This document shows, piece by piece, positions 24,225 through 35,279 of a stretch of DNA of 64,000 nt. Position 1 is the stretch's first letter. Every line of letters starts with the position of its first letter. Source of the stretch: Siphonodentalium dalli. Its lineage: Eukaryota > Mollusca > Scaphopoda > Gadilida > Siphonodentaliidae. The DNA lies in NCBI GenBank assembly GCA_032622095.1, contig CP136061.1, forward strand, positions 251,485,582 to 251,549,581. Reading direction: 5' to 3'. The position numbers and the translations under genes are program-made. Below the pieces are notes generated by a model that did no database searches, had not been told where the DNA came from, and was given only the letters and a program-made list of their open reading frames with translations.

Positions 24225-24627
24225 CTACCAATATAAGCAGCTAGTGCATGTAGTGTTCTCTCATCTGTTGTTTTGTGTGAATGTTTGTCTGAGTGGACAA
24301 CATGTGTGTGCGTTCGTGTGTGTGCGCGTGTTTGTATGAGAGAGTGTGAGAGAATGTGTGTGATGCTGGGTATACCAGGTGTATATGTGTCAATGTTAGT
24401 GGATGTCTCTGCGTGATTGCGGTATACATGTGTGACTTCGCATTTTGTGCGTGCCAAAACTAACTGTAAATATTTTGGATATTTCCTTATTATTATGTAA
24501 CATTTTGTTCATGTCAGTACTTGTATATATGTTTGCTTTTGTGATGCTACTGTGATAAATTGTATTTATATTATATAACAACTCTCCACCAATGGAGGAC
24601 AATAAAGATATATATATATATATATAA
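24225..24627 (+). terminator. LINE 3' UTR with AATAAA and (TA)n tail
   Basis: GT-rich 3' UTR ending GGAGGACAATAAAGATATATA; AATAAA is at 24601-24606. The tail is a dinucleotide (TA)n run and not poly(A). The copy at 28.4 kb has the same end with two more TA units. Confidence 0.8.
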
Positions 24628-25699
24628 CACAATCAAACCACCAAATACATAGTGTGTGGTCTAAGAATCATCTTTCCCTTCCCGAGCTCACTCTTTATTC
24701 TCCGTCTATATTACCTTAAAATTGTCTTTCACACTCTATTATCTATCTCCCTCCCTACGTCTGTCTTACATATACTGTTTGTGTTTTATTGAAATGGTCT
24801 TCAACTATCATTTCCCAGTTTTTAGTCAGTCGATGTTTTCTTCAAAACAATCTATTTTTACGAAGAGCGATTGGTAGGCGGGCGACCGTGCGTGCGTAAA
24901 TGATGATATAGAAATAAGACACGGGAAGCACAGCAGTTTTTCGGTCTATGCACGTTTTGGACTGTGATTGTGCACCTCTGCATTGATTCGAGATTGCTAT
25001 TTTGAATGACCTTCTGTTACACATGTATGTGTCTTACTTGAGTGGAAGAAAGTATAATATAGAAAACTACTCGTCACTGAGTATTTATTATAGAAAGAGT
25101 TAAAGGATCCAAAGCAAGGGTATATATGAAAAACATAATCTATATCTATATTTTCGCATATATGTCTGTCCGCTAAAGACATTATTAACAGGGGACCAAC
25201 GGGGGTTCCAAATTGGTCTAACAGGAGCTATTTTAGACCAGACAGATAATGGTCTTGGTTAAACATTAAAGTGACGCTGTCGAAGATAGGGGCCGAAAAG
25301 GGATAGTGCCAACACAATCGATGAATTAATGTTGTCGCCGATTTCCACCAAATTTATATATAATCATCTCCATGATATGAGGAATCTAATGGTGTGCTAT
25401 AAATATGCTATACATATGCCAAAGAGTTGCCGATCTAGTCAGGAGGGGGCAGGGGGGCGGCACCAACATCGATAGGAATATATTTTGTCGCGGAATTGGG
25501 GGTGGTCCCAGCTCGAGATTGCATGCTTTAATGTGACGTTGTGCGAGCTGATATCGCAATAAACATTGAATTAATTACTCGGGAGAAATTCCACAATTGT
25601 AAGCGATGCAAAGAAAAAATCGCTCACAAAGTCACTTAAATCGTGCAATTTCGAGTTGGGATCTTCCACTATGCAATGAAATACATTGTTAACGAGCAG
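24624..25699. repeat. Direct repeat D1, copy B (right flank of the LINE)
   Basis: Same sequence as 17097-18172, offset by 7,527 bases. At its right end it continues without a break into D2 through a family B element, so this copy preserves the pre-insertion order. Confidence 0.93.
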
Positions 25700-25775
25700 G
25701 TAAAACACTTCCCTGTCACAACATTAAAAAGTTTCCCGGTTTTGTACTGGTGGAATATGACCTCTACGGGCGTAA
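25530..25775. mobile_element. Family B long-inverted-repeat element, right half
   Basis: The stretch from GATATCGCAATAAACATTG to GACCTCTACGGGCGTAAG matches the right half of the complete copy at 42.35-42.80 kb, with an internal deletion of the second-arm centre. It spans the D1/D2 boundary. In copy A at about 18008-18172 the same element is cut by the LINE. Confidence 0.75.
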
Positions 25776-26303
25776 GTATATAGATTCATGACATGATCTA
25801 ACATGCACTTTAGGTTTTAGATGTAAGAACACCCAGAAAGTCCTCAATCGATCTATCGATTTCATGCATTTAATAGAGTAAGAAATGTAATGGAGCGAAA
25901 TACGAGCGCCAGCTCGTTTTTCATTTCGTCTATTAATGTGACCATTAATTGACTCGACCTATATCATAAAAGATGGCTTCGGATCTGTACTAATTTGGCA
26001 ACAGAAGCATAAAACACGCCATTTCTTTAACGTGTTTCACAACTACACCTTCCTCATCCATCACGATATACATACACCAATTGTATGCATGCATCACATG
26101 AACAAATTGTATAATATATGTAATAATGACAGAACAACATACAATGGTGTTGTCCTGCTAGTCCGTGGGGGCGATGTGGTTATGTCATTTCTGTGCACCC
26201 TTTTTAAAGCTATAGGTCTAGCACCCCTGTGTCATGCTGGCATAAACTATAAAACAAATACACCAAAGAGTTGACGATGCGTAGTATGGACTCACTCAGT
26301 ACG
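25700..26303. repeat. Repeat D2, copy B
   Basis: Continuous with D1 copy B and repeated at 29519-30122. One substitution (CTTCGGATC here, CTTCGTATC there) was noticed. The 80-codon plus frame at 26032-26274 occurs in both copies but has no recognised domain. Confidence 0.92.
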
Positions 26304-28039
26304 TCAATTCACTACAGCATGGATTCCAACGTGGTGTTAGTTGCATGGCAACATCCTATTTACTACAGGAGTGTATAACTTATACCAAAGAATCACATAG
26401 TAAATTATTCTCTTGTTTTTTAGACGTACGTAAGGCTTTTGATTCTGTGTGGCTAAATGGATTGCTGTTGAAACTGCACAAGAGGGGCTTTGACGGCCAA
26501 ATGTGGCATGTATTCAAATCGCTCTTATCTGGTATAAAATGTTGTGTGAAATATAGGCAATCTACATCCAACTGGTTCGATATCCTACAGGGAGCCAGAC
26601 AAGGGTAGATTCTATCGCCTCTATTATATATGATATATGTGGACGATCTAATTGAAGATCTTACAAATTCCTCCTGTGGACTTCATCTGAATGGAATAAA
26701 CTGCACATCGCCAGTACAGGCAGATGACATGGCCTTGCTGTCATTATCTGAAACTGGACTTACTACACTATGTTCTATATGTCTGAAGTATAGTACAAAA
26801 TGGAGATACTTATATAACTCGTCGAAAACTTTCATAATAGTATTTAATGAATCGCAAAAAGAATTTGCGAAAGCTCAGCGTTCATGGCAATTTGGCAATA
26901 CCATTATCGAAGAAGTCTCTTCTGGAAAACACTTGGGCATCAATATAGAAAAATTTAGCTTCAATTCTAAACTGGTCAACAGTGTTTGCACAAAACTTAG
27001 AGGGACCTATCTATCCTTGACGAATGCAGGTGTTTATGCTGGAGGCATAACTCCAGACAGCTGTCTTAAAATATATAAGTCAATTGTGATCCCCAAAGCC
27101 CTGTACGGTAGCGAGCTAATGTGGGGCTTGTCTAATACTGATTATACCTTTCTCGAAAAGGCTCACCGCTTCTGTCTCAAAAATATGCAAGGTTTTCCGG
27201 CACATACTCGCACATGCATTGTACAGGGTCTTGTAGGTTGCAGTGAACTTACATCATTCATTGACAAAAGAAAGCTGAGTCTATTTGCTACCTTGTGTAG
27301 GCTTGATGTTTGTAAAACTGCCAAAATGTTATTCCTGATGAGATTGCACAGTTATATTATTGAATTATGTTGTAATCAGAAATCATTCATTGCAGATATA
27401 GTCCATGTTTTACATAAATACAACTTACACGAGTACCTCGCAGTCTTTGCACAGACTGGCATCTTTCCATCTAAAGAGTCGTGGAAACATACCGTGAAAA
27501 CTGAAGTACACAAATCAGACGACGAATGGTGGAGATCTTCCATAACTGCAGAAAATAACTTAAGACAATATGGGCTAATGCAAGCCTCTCTGACGTCTTC
27601 ACTCATATGGCGAACGTGTAGGCTATATCCGGAGGAGAAATTCACTTATCTCTTTCTTGTCCGGTTGATAGCTCACACAGCCTACGGTGATAGTGGGTGT
27701 TGTAAATTTTGTAACAAGCTATACCAGTGCTTAATTAATCATGTATTAATAGAATGTGCATCTATTGCAAGTGCACGCAACGCAATTTGGTATGATATCA
27801 TCAACACATTCGGAATAAACGTCTTCATATTCCTAGATTCCCTACCTAAGTGCTCGCAACTAGCAGTATTTTTGGGAAAAGTTCCATCTGAAGTTCTTGA
27901 AGATGGAACTAACTCTTTTCATTTCGTCTTGCGATTCTTTGCAAAATCGAGCATAAAACTATGGTATTGCTTCCACCTTCAACATGATGGTCGTTATTCG
28001 GATACCATTATACCTGATCAACAACCACTTGATGTATAA
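26304..28039 (+). pseudogene. LINE ORF2 fragment (RT to C-terminus), duplicate
   Basis: Identical in sequence to ORF2 from codon about 602 onward, including the same TAG (26606-26608) after ARQG, the QADD box and the C-terminal CKFC...HVLIEC knuckle. The endonuclease and early RT are missing. The upstream sequence is D2, so there is no start or promoter of its own. Confidence 0.92.
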
Positions 28040-28446
28040 CTACCAATATAAGCAGCTAGTGCATGTAGTGTTCTCTCATCTGTTGTTTTGTGTGAATGTT
28101 TGTCTGAGTGGACAACATGTGTGTGCGTTCGTGTGTGTGCGCGTGTTTGTATGAGAGAGTGTGAGAGAATGTGTGTGATGCTGGGTATACCAGGTGTATA
28201 TGTGTCAATGTTAGTGGATGTCTCTGCGTGATTGCGGTATACATGTGTGACTTCGCATTTTGTGCGTGCCAAAACTAACTGTAAATATTTTGGATATTTC
28301 CTTATTATTATGTAACATTTTGTTCATGTCAGTACTTGTATATATGTTTGCTTTTGTGATGCTACTGTGATAAATTGTATTTATATTATATAACAACTCT
28401 CCACCAATGGAGGACAATAAAGATATATATATATATATATATATAA
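28040..28446 (+). terminator. LINE 3' UTR and (TA)n tail, duplicate
   Basis: Repeats the 3' UTR at 24225-24627; AATAAA at 28416-28421, with the (TA)n run four bases longer. Confidence 0.8.
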
Positions 28447-29518
28447 CACAATCAAACCACCAAATACATAGTGTGTGGTCTAAGAATCATCTTTCCCTTC
28501 CCGAGCTCACTCTTTATTCTCCGTCTATATTACCTTAAAATTGTCTTTCACACTCTATTATCTATCTCCCTCCCTACGTCTGTCTTACATATACTGTTTG
28601 TGTTTTATTGAAATGGTCTTCAACTATCATTTCCCAGTTTTTAGTCAGTCGATGTTTTCTTCAAAACAATCTATTTTTACGAAGAGCGATTGGTAGGCGG
28701 GCGACCGTGCGTGCGTAAATGATGATATAGAAATAAGACACGGGAAGCACAGCAGTTTTTCGGTCTATGCACGTTTTGGACTGTGATTGTGCACCTCTGC
28801 ATTGATTCGAGATTGCTATTTTGAATGACCTTCTGTTACACATGTATGTGTCTTACTTGAGTGGAAGAAAGTATAGTATAGAAAACTACTCGTCACTGAG
28901 TATTTATTATAGAAAGAGTTAAAGGATCCAAAGCAAGGGTATATATGAAAAACATAATCTATATCTATATTTTCGCATATATGTCTGTCCGCTAAAGACA
29001 TTATTAACAGGGGACCAACGGGGGTTCCAAATTGGTCTAACAGGAGCTATTTTAGACCAGACAGATAATGGTCTTGGTTAAACATTAAAGTGACGCTGTC
29101 GAAGATAGGGGCCGAAAAGGGATAGTGCCAACACAATCGATGAATTAATGTTGTCGCCGATTTCCACCAAATTTATATATAATCATCTCCATGATATGAG
29201 GAATCTAATGGTGTGCTATAAATATGCTATACATATGCCAAAGAGTTGCCGATCTAGTCAGGAGGGGGCAGGGGGGCGGCACCAACATCGATAGGAATAT
29301 ATTTTGTCGCGGAATTGGGGGTGGTCCCAGCTCGAGATTGCATGCTTTAATGTGACGTTGTGCGAGCTGATATCGCAATAAACATTGAATTAATTACTCG
29401 GGAGAAATTCCACAATTGTAAGCGATGCAAAGAAAAAATCGCTCACAAAGTCACTTAAATCGTGCAATTTCGAGTTGGGATCTTCCACTATGCAATGAAA
29501 TACATTGTTAACGAGCAG
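28443..29518. repeat. Direct repeat D1, copy C
   Basis: Third copy of the 1.07-kb block, again directly following a LINE 3' end and continuing into D2. At the one variable site seen it agrees with copy A and not copy B. Confidence 0.93.
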
Positions 29519-30122
29519 GTAAAACACTTCCCTGTCACAACATTAAAAAGTTTCCCGGTTTTGTACTGGTGGAATATGACCTCTACGGGCGTAAGTATAT
29601 AGATTCATGACATGATCTAACATGCACTTTAGGTTTTAGATGTAAGAACACCCAGAAAGTCCTCAATCGATCTATCGATTTCATGCATTTAATAGAGTAA
29701 GAAATGTAATGGAGCGAAATACGAGCGCCAGCTCGTTTTTCATTTCGTCTATTAATGTGACCATTAATTGACTCGACCTATATCATAAAAGATGGCTTCG
29801 TATCTGTACTAATTTGGCAACAGAAGCATAAAACACGCCATTTCTTTAACGTGTTTCACAACTACACCTTCCTCATCCATCACGATATACATACACCAAT
29901 TGTATGCATGCATCACATGAACAAATTGTATAATATATGTAATAATGACAGAACAACATACAATGGTGTTGTCCTGCTAGTCCGTGGGGGCGATGTGGTT
30001 ATGTCATTTCTGTGCACCCTTTTTAAAGCTATAGGTCTAGCACCCCTGTGTCATGCTGGCATAAACTATAAAACAAATACACCAAAGAGTTGACGATGCG
30101 TAGTATGGACTCACTCAGTACG
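29519..30122. repeat. Repeat D2, copy C
   Basis: Second copy of D2. After it the sequence moves into TTTTAGATGTAAG, a diverged copy of D2's own 29633-29800 portion. Confidence 0.9.
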
Positions 30123-30285
30123 TTTTAGATGTAAGAAAACTCAGAAAGTCTTCTATCGATTTCATGAAATTAACATAGTAAGAAAAGTAATGCAGCGAAA
30201 TGCCAGGCAGCTCATTCCTTCATTCCGTCTGTTAATTTGATCATTAATTAACTCGCCGTATCATAAAGATGGCTTCATCGCAAAT
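30123..30285. repeat. Diverged tandem copy of part of D2
   Basis: TTTTAGATGTAAGAA... to ...AAGATGGCTTC resembles 29633-29800 with many substitutions, so an older local duplication existed before the 3.8-kb one. Confidence 0.7.
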
Positions 30286-30455
30286 CCCCGGACATATCGG
30301 CCTTCTCAGTGAATTTTATTATCACAAGGGTTCGTCGTCGGTCGTATAGAGCCTCTAATTAAGTCGAATTCGCATGGAGCTTCCGACCTCACCTTCTGTT
30401 ATAAGGCACTTATCTGTGTCTGTAGCGGAGATAGGGATAATTATAACGTGTCTGT

Positions 30456-33302
30456 AGCGGAGATAGGTTACCAAGGTTGGGGGGAATTGTGATAAAGTTA
30501 CCCAGGTTGCAGAAATTGTGATAAAGTTACCCAGGTTGCCGAACTTGTGATAAAGTTACCCAGGTCGGAGAGAATTGTGACAAAGTACCCAGATCAAAAT
30601 GACCACCTGAAAAAATGACAAACTGAACAGTATATCCTCAGTCATTTATAAATCGCGATTTATGTCTGACCAACGATAGATCTGTCGCGTGATTATCGAT
30701 CTTGTGGTGATAAAGTTACACATGTTGCCGAAATTGTGATAAAGTTGCCCACGTTCCCGAAATTGTGATAAATTTACCCAGGTTGAGGGGAATTGTGACA
30801 AAGTTACCCAGGTTGCCGAAATTGTGATAAAGTTGCCCACGTTCCCGAAATTGTGATAAATTTACCCAGGTTGAGGGGAATTGTGACAAAGTACCCAAAT
30901 TAATAAACAATTCATCTACAGCAACCAAATATTCATTTTGTTTTGCGATCAAAATGACCACTCCAACTACAAAAATGTCTTAATTTATACTCAATGAGGG
31001 CTGAGGACTGTCACTTGCTTAAACTGAACAGTAATCCCTCAGTCATTTACAAATCGCGTTTATGAGATTTACTCAACATGGGTGACTTTATCACATTTCT
31101 CCCCAACCTGGGTAACTGTATCACAATTTCGAGAACCTGGGTAACTTTATAAAACAAAACGTGTATAGTAGATGCATGACTTGGTGTTTCTTCTCATCCG
31201 CCCATCTCGACCAATGTCCCTAGAGGCAGCTTGTGGCCCTCGATTGCTATCATTAACAAAATTTGATCAGCCTTATCGGAATTACCATATAGTACCTCCA
31301 GTTATATCACGACCCAATAAAACTACCGTTGTTCAATATTTATGTCTGACCAACGATAGATCTGTCGCGTGATTATCGATCTTGTGGTGATAAAGTTACA
31401 CATGTTGCCGAAATTGTGATAAAGTTACCCAGGTTGGGGGAATTGTGATAAAGTTACCCAGGTTGCCGAAATTGTGATAAAGTTGCCCACGTTCCCGAAA
31501 TTGTGATAAAATTACCCAACTTGAGGGGAATTGTGACAAAGTACCCAAATTAATAAACAATTCATCTACAGCAACCAAATATTCATTTTGTTTTGCGATC
31601 AAAATAACCACTCCAACTACTAAAATGTCTTAATTTATACTCAATGAGGGCTGAGGACTGTCACTTGCCCAAACTGAACAGTAATCCCTCAGTCATTTAC
31701 AAATCGCGTTTATGAGATTTACTCAACATGTGTGACTTTATCACATTTCTCCCCAACTTGGGTAACTGTATATCACAATTTCGAGAACCTGTGTAACTTT
31801 ATAAAACAAAACGTGTATAGTAGATGCATGACTTGGTGTTTCTTCTCATCCGCCCATCTCGACCAATGTCCCTAGAGGCAGCTTGTGGCCCTCGATTGCT
31901 ATCATTAACAAAATTTGATCAGCCTTATCGGAATTACCATATAGTACCTCCAGTTATATCACGACCCAATAAAACTACCGTTGTTCAATATTTATGTCTG
32001 ACCAACGATAGATCTGTCGCGTGATTATCGATCTTGTGGTGATAAAGTTACACATGTTGCCGAAATTGTGATAAAGTTACCCAGGTTGGGGGAATTGTGA
32101 TAAAGTTGCCCAGGTTGCCGAAATTGTGATAAAGTTGCCCACGTTCCCGAAATTGTGATAAAATTACCCAACTTGAGGGGAATTGTGACAAAGTACCCAA
32201 ATTAATAAACAATTCATCTACAGCAACCAAATATTCATTTTGTTTTGCGATCAAAATAACCACTCCAACTACTAAAATGTCTTAATTTATACTCAATGAG
32301 GGCTGAGGACTGTCACTTGCCCAAACTGAACAGTAATCCCTCAGTCATTTACAAATCGCGTTTATGAGATTTACTCAACATGGGTGACTTTATCACATTT
32401 CTCCCCAACCTGGGTAACTGTATCACAATTTCGAGAACCTATAGGTAACTTTATAAAACAAAACGTGTATAGTAGATGGGTGACTTTGTGTTTCTTCTCA
32501 TCCGTCCATCTCGACCAATATCCCTGGAGGCAGCTTATTGGTCCTCGATCGCTATCATTAACAAGATCGATCAGTTTTAGTACCTCCAGTTATATCACGA
32601 CCCAATAAAACTACCGTTGTTCAGTATTTCTGTCTGGTCAACGATAGATATGTCTCGTGATAATCGATCTTGTGGTGATAACGTTACAAATGTTACACAG
32701 GTTGCCGAAATTGTGATAAAGTTGCCCACGTTCACGAAGTTGTGATGAAATTACCCACGTTCTCGAAATTGTGATAAAATTACCTAGGTTGAGGGGAACT
32801 GTGACAAAGTACCCAAATTAATAAACAATTCATGTACAGCAACCAAATATTCATTTTGTTTTGCGATCAAAATGACCTCTCCAACTACTAACATGTCTTA
32901 ATTTATACTCAATGTGGGCTGAGGACTGTCACTTGCCCAAACTGAACAGCATATCCCTCAGTCATTTACAAATTGCGTTCATGAGATTTACTCAACATGT
33001 GTGACTTTATCACATTTCTCCCCAACTAGGGTAACTATCACAATTTCTAGAACCTATAACTTCATAAAAAAAAACGTGTATAGTAGATGCATGACTTGGT
33101 GTTTCTTCTCATCCATCTATCTCGACCAATGTCCTTGGAGACAGATTATGGCCCTCGATCGCTATCATTAACTAGATCGATCAGTCTTATCGGAATTACC
33201 ATATAGTACCTCCAGTTATATCACGACCCAATAAAACTACCGTTGTTCAGTATTTCTGTCTGACCAACGATAGATCTGTCGCGTGATCATCGATCTTGTG
33301 GT
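30456..33302. repeat. Tandem array of about 650-bp units built from about 30-bp repeats in both orientations
   Basis: Four units can be aligned on ACGTGTATAGTAGATG (about 31159, 31811, 32464, 33074), giving periods of 652, 652 and about 610. Within each unit, short repeats of the form GATAAAGTTACCCAGGTTG lie on the plus strand. Past the middle, the complementary form (CAACCTGGGTAACTGTATCA) appears. The plus and minus open frames in the block are products of this periodicity. The third and fourth units are more diverged than the first two. Confidence 0.9.
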
Positions 33303-33440
33303 CCCATTAGGAGAAATTGGACATTTAAGTTATCCCCCTTCAGCATGGTCCAGCACGCGCGAACAAATGACGACCAACGCATTTCCCCTGGCGCCCTCTA
33401 GCGGCGCCGCGCTTGTATTTTATTGGCAAGCGAAACCACG
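33303..33440. other. Spacer before hairpin element
   Basis: Contains GCGCTTGTATTTTATTGGCAAGCG (the flank matched at 34873), used below as empty-site evidence. Confidence 0.5.
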
Positions 33441-33896
33441 CAAGCCTTGAAATAGTGTGTCTGTAATTTGTAGAATGAGGTACCCAGAGGGTGAACTTAG
33501 TGACACTACCCCGCATGGCGTGCTACTAACATCACTAAATTCATCCTCTGGGGACCCCTTTCTGGTTAGGCCTCAATTGCTATGGTAGACCTAATGTCAG
33601 ATTGAAGTTCCCCAATTGAAGTTGGTGATGTTCACCCATTATAGTCACCTCGATTATACATTTTAATCTTCTGAAAAATAGGAGAACATGGAAACTGAAC
33701 AGAAGGGAAAAAGTAATTAAAACAAAATACAATGTTAATTTGAGACTCTAGATACTTCCCAGAAGATTAGGCCAAAGCAGAATTAGGTCCCCAGAGGGTG
33801 AATTTAGTGATGATAGCTGCTGTGCGGATAGCATCACTAAATTCACCCTCTGGGGACCTCATTCTGCAAATGACAGACACACTATTTGAATGCTTG
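33441..33896. mobile_element. Twin-hairpin MITE, second family (CAAGC ends)
   Basis: Terminal repeats begin CAAGCCTTGAAATAGTGTG and end as the complement of CAAGCATTCAAATAGTGTG. Each end is itself a hairpin, at about 33481-33560 and 33778-33870, built on CCCCAGAGGGTGAATTTAG and its complement; a spacer of about 200 bp separates them. The flanks AAACCACG and AACCCACA agree at six of eight positions. A related locus at 34868-35030 lacks the element, so the ends are well supported. Non-coding. The 8-bp flank match would suit a hAT-type MITE, but that is inference. Confidence 0.8.
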
Positions 33897-34213
33897 AACC
33901 CACATTGATTTCCATCCAATTAACTGTATTTCCGTTGTGTTCATAAAAGACGGACAATACAACAGTGTGCTAGCGATCCATCTCAAGTTGTGAAAGCAAA
34001 AATCAGGGTAATGAGTGGCTAATTAATCGGGGTAAGGAGTGGGTAAGTAATTATTCTTCCCATTTCGCTCTGACAACGCGAAACTCTTTCTGGTATTTTA
34101 TTATTGACAACTATCCAGTGTAAGTTTACAGCATGCTAGATTCAATGACCGACAGAACGTTTGTAGCGTACTGTTTCGGTGGATCTTTTCGCTCGGAAAT
34201 ATACACCTCATTT
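33897..34213. other. Flank of the MITE, no gene
   Basis: The first 130 bases correspond to 34910-35030, the paralogous empty site; the rest shows nothing recognisable. Confidence 0.5.
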
Positions 34214-34214
34214 A

Positions 34215-34299
34215 TGACGAGGAACAACTTTTTAGACGTTGTGTATGCTTTATTTACCTGTTGCGCAGAGGCATTTCGCGTATACACTAATTTCCTATA
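34215..34299. repeat. 85-bp direct repeat, left copy
   Basis: Identical to 34666-34750 apart from CCTGTTGC versus CGTGTTGC. The two copies bracket a truncated twin-hairpin element. Confidence 0.92.
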
Positions 34300-34303
34300 C
34301 ACC

Positions 34304-34661
34304 TATAAGAGAATGCATTGGCCTAACAATTTTTTATCATTTTTTAAAAATAAATGTTTCTTACAATTTTTAGGACATAAAATAAAAAATATCCATTACC
34401 CTGCAGGGAGCCCCACACATATATAGAAGCATATAGAAGAATGTCGTCTGCTCATGTTTGTCTGGGGATCTGCATGGGTGAAATTATAAAATTGTTAAAG
34501 AAAACAAGAAAAAATTATTAAAATTGTAAAAAATTGTTAGGCCAATGCATTCTCTTATATATGCGAGGCGACCTATGGTCGACTCGCATATATAAGAGAA
34601 TGCATTGGCACAGGGTAAAAAAAATCCCGACTTACGACTGGATTTGATATGGCGGGTCACA
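34304..34661. mobile_element. Twin-hairpin core in second shell, copy 2 (5'-truncated)
   Basis: It begins inside the first hairpin (TATAAGAGAATGCATTGG) and runs through the GAGCCCCACACA block. It then has a complete second hairpin (34542-34608) and the right terminal repeat ending GGCGGGTCACA. The left terminal repeat is missing. It closely matches 15178-15602. Confidence 0.85.
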
Positions 34662-34665
34662 TTTG

Positions 34666-34750
34666 TGACGAGGAACAACTTTTTAGACGTTGTGTATGCT
34701 TTATTTACGTGTTGCGCAGAGGCATTTCGCGTATACACTAATTTCCTATA
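34666..34750. repeat. 85-bp direct repeat, right copy
   Basis: Partner of 34215-34299. It starts five bases after the right end of the truncated element. Confidence 0.92.
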
Positions 34751-34754
34751 TGAT

Positions 34755-34867
34755 AATCGATAATGAATTGCCATTATTTATATTTTATAATGTTATATTA
34801 TGTAATGTATACTGATGATTGTAACATATTATCTTCTGTTATGGAGAATAAAACTATCTATCTATCT
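34755..34867 (+). mobile_element. LINE 3'-end fragment with (TATC)n tail
   Basis: AT-rich sequence ending TTATGGAGAATAAAACTATC followed by a short TATC run. The pattern GGAG-AATAAA plus simple-repeat tail resembles the 3' end of the 18-24 kb LINE. There is no coding sequence. Confidence 0.5.
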
Positions 34868-35030
34868 GGCGGCGCGCTTGTATTGTATTGGCAAGCGACG
34901 CCGCATTGATTTACATCCAATTAAGTGTATTTCCACATAGAAGACCGACGATACAACGGCGTGATAGCCATCCATCTGAAGTTGTGATAGAAAAAAATCG
35001 GGGTAATGAGTGGCTAATTAATTGTTCTGG
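34868..35030. repeat. Diverged paralogue of 33403-34025 without the MITE
   Basis: GCGCTTGTATTGTATTGGCA and ATTGATTTACATCCAATTAA are adjacent here, whereas at 33.4-33.9 kb the equivalent sequences are separated by the 456-bp hairpin element. Divergence is moderate. Confidence 0.75.
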
Positions 35031-35279
35031 CACCTACAACTGAGATTGTTCTTGTGCGGATATACTGATAAGACCTTCATCCGTTAGCATTTCTTTGCCA
35101 CATGGCATTATATTCGTTCGCCGTATAATGGGACTATAGTATCCATTATCATTCAAATATTAACCGCTTGTGTGCTGTACCGACAATGTTCCATTTCAAT
35201 CTCAATTGCTATACGAAGTATCACCGTTTGTAACATTTATGGTGATATTCACAGCATGGTTTATCTACATGTATATAAG
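35031..35279. other. No feature seen
   Basis: Short AT-rich stretch before a TTAA element. Confidence 0.4.

Larger units (their letters stand above)
18173..24627 (+). mobile_element. Near-full-length non-LTR retrotransposon (LINE), about 6.45 kb
   Basis: Order: 5' UTR 18173-18686, ORF1, a 39-base gap, ORF2 with endonuclease and reverse transcriptase, a 3' UTR of about 390 bases with AATAAA at 24601-24606, and a (TA)n tail. There are no LTRs. The AP-type endonuclease and the two-ORF layout place it in the Jockey/CR1-like part of the LINEs; the exact clade needs a phylogeny. It is flanked by D1 repeats and interrupts a family B element. Only one lesion is obvious, a TAG inside the RT. The near-identical flanks suggest recent arrival. 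Confidence 0.93.
22489..26303. repeat. 3.8-kb tandem duplication, first copy
   Basis: The block consisting of LINE 3' third, D1 and D2 is repeated head-to-tail at 26304-30122 with an offset of 3,815 bases (3,819 after the TA tail). I found two substitutions and one microsatellite length change. The left edge lies inside ORF2 and the right edge at the end of D2; the joins share only the bases GT. Confidence 0.93.
26304..30122. repeat. 3.8-kb tandem duplication, second copy
   Basis: Second copy of 22489-26303, containing a 5'-truncated LINE piece, D1 and D2. It could equally be described as a second, 5'-truncated LINE insertion using the same 3' junction, with a flanking duplication of about 1.68 kb. 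Confidence 0.93.

Noticed and set aside
24241-24457. Minus-strand His/Thr-rich small proteins in the LINE 3' UTR
   Set aside because: They come from a GT-rich 3' UTR and repeat identically in the duplicate at 28.1 kb.
17097-25699. D1 repeats as LTRs of an LTR retrotransposon
   Set aside because: The element between them has an AP endonuclease and a non-LTR RT with its own 3' tail, with no integrase, protease or primer site seen. D1 also occurs joined to D2 with the native order.
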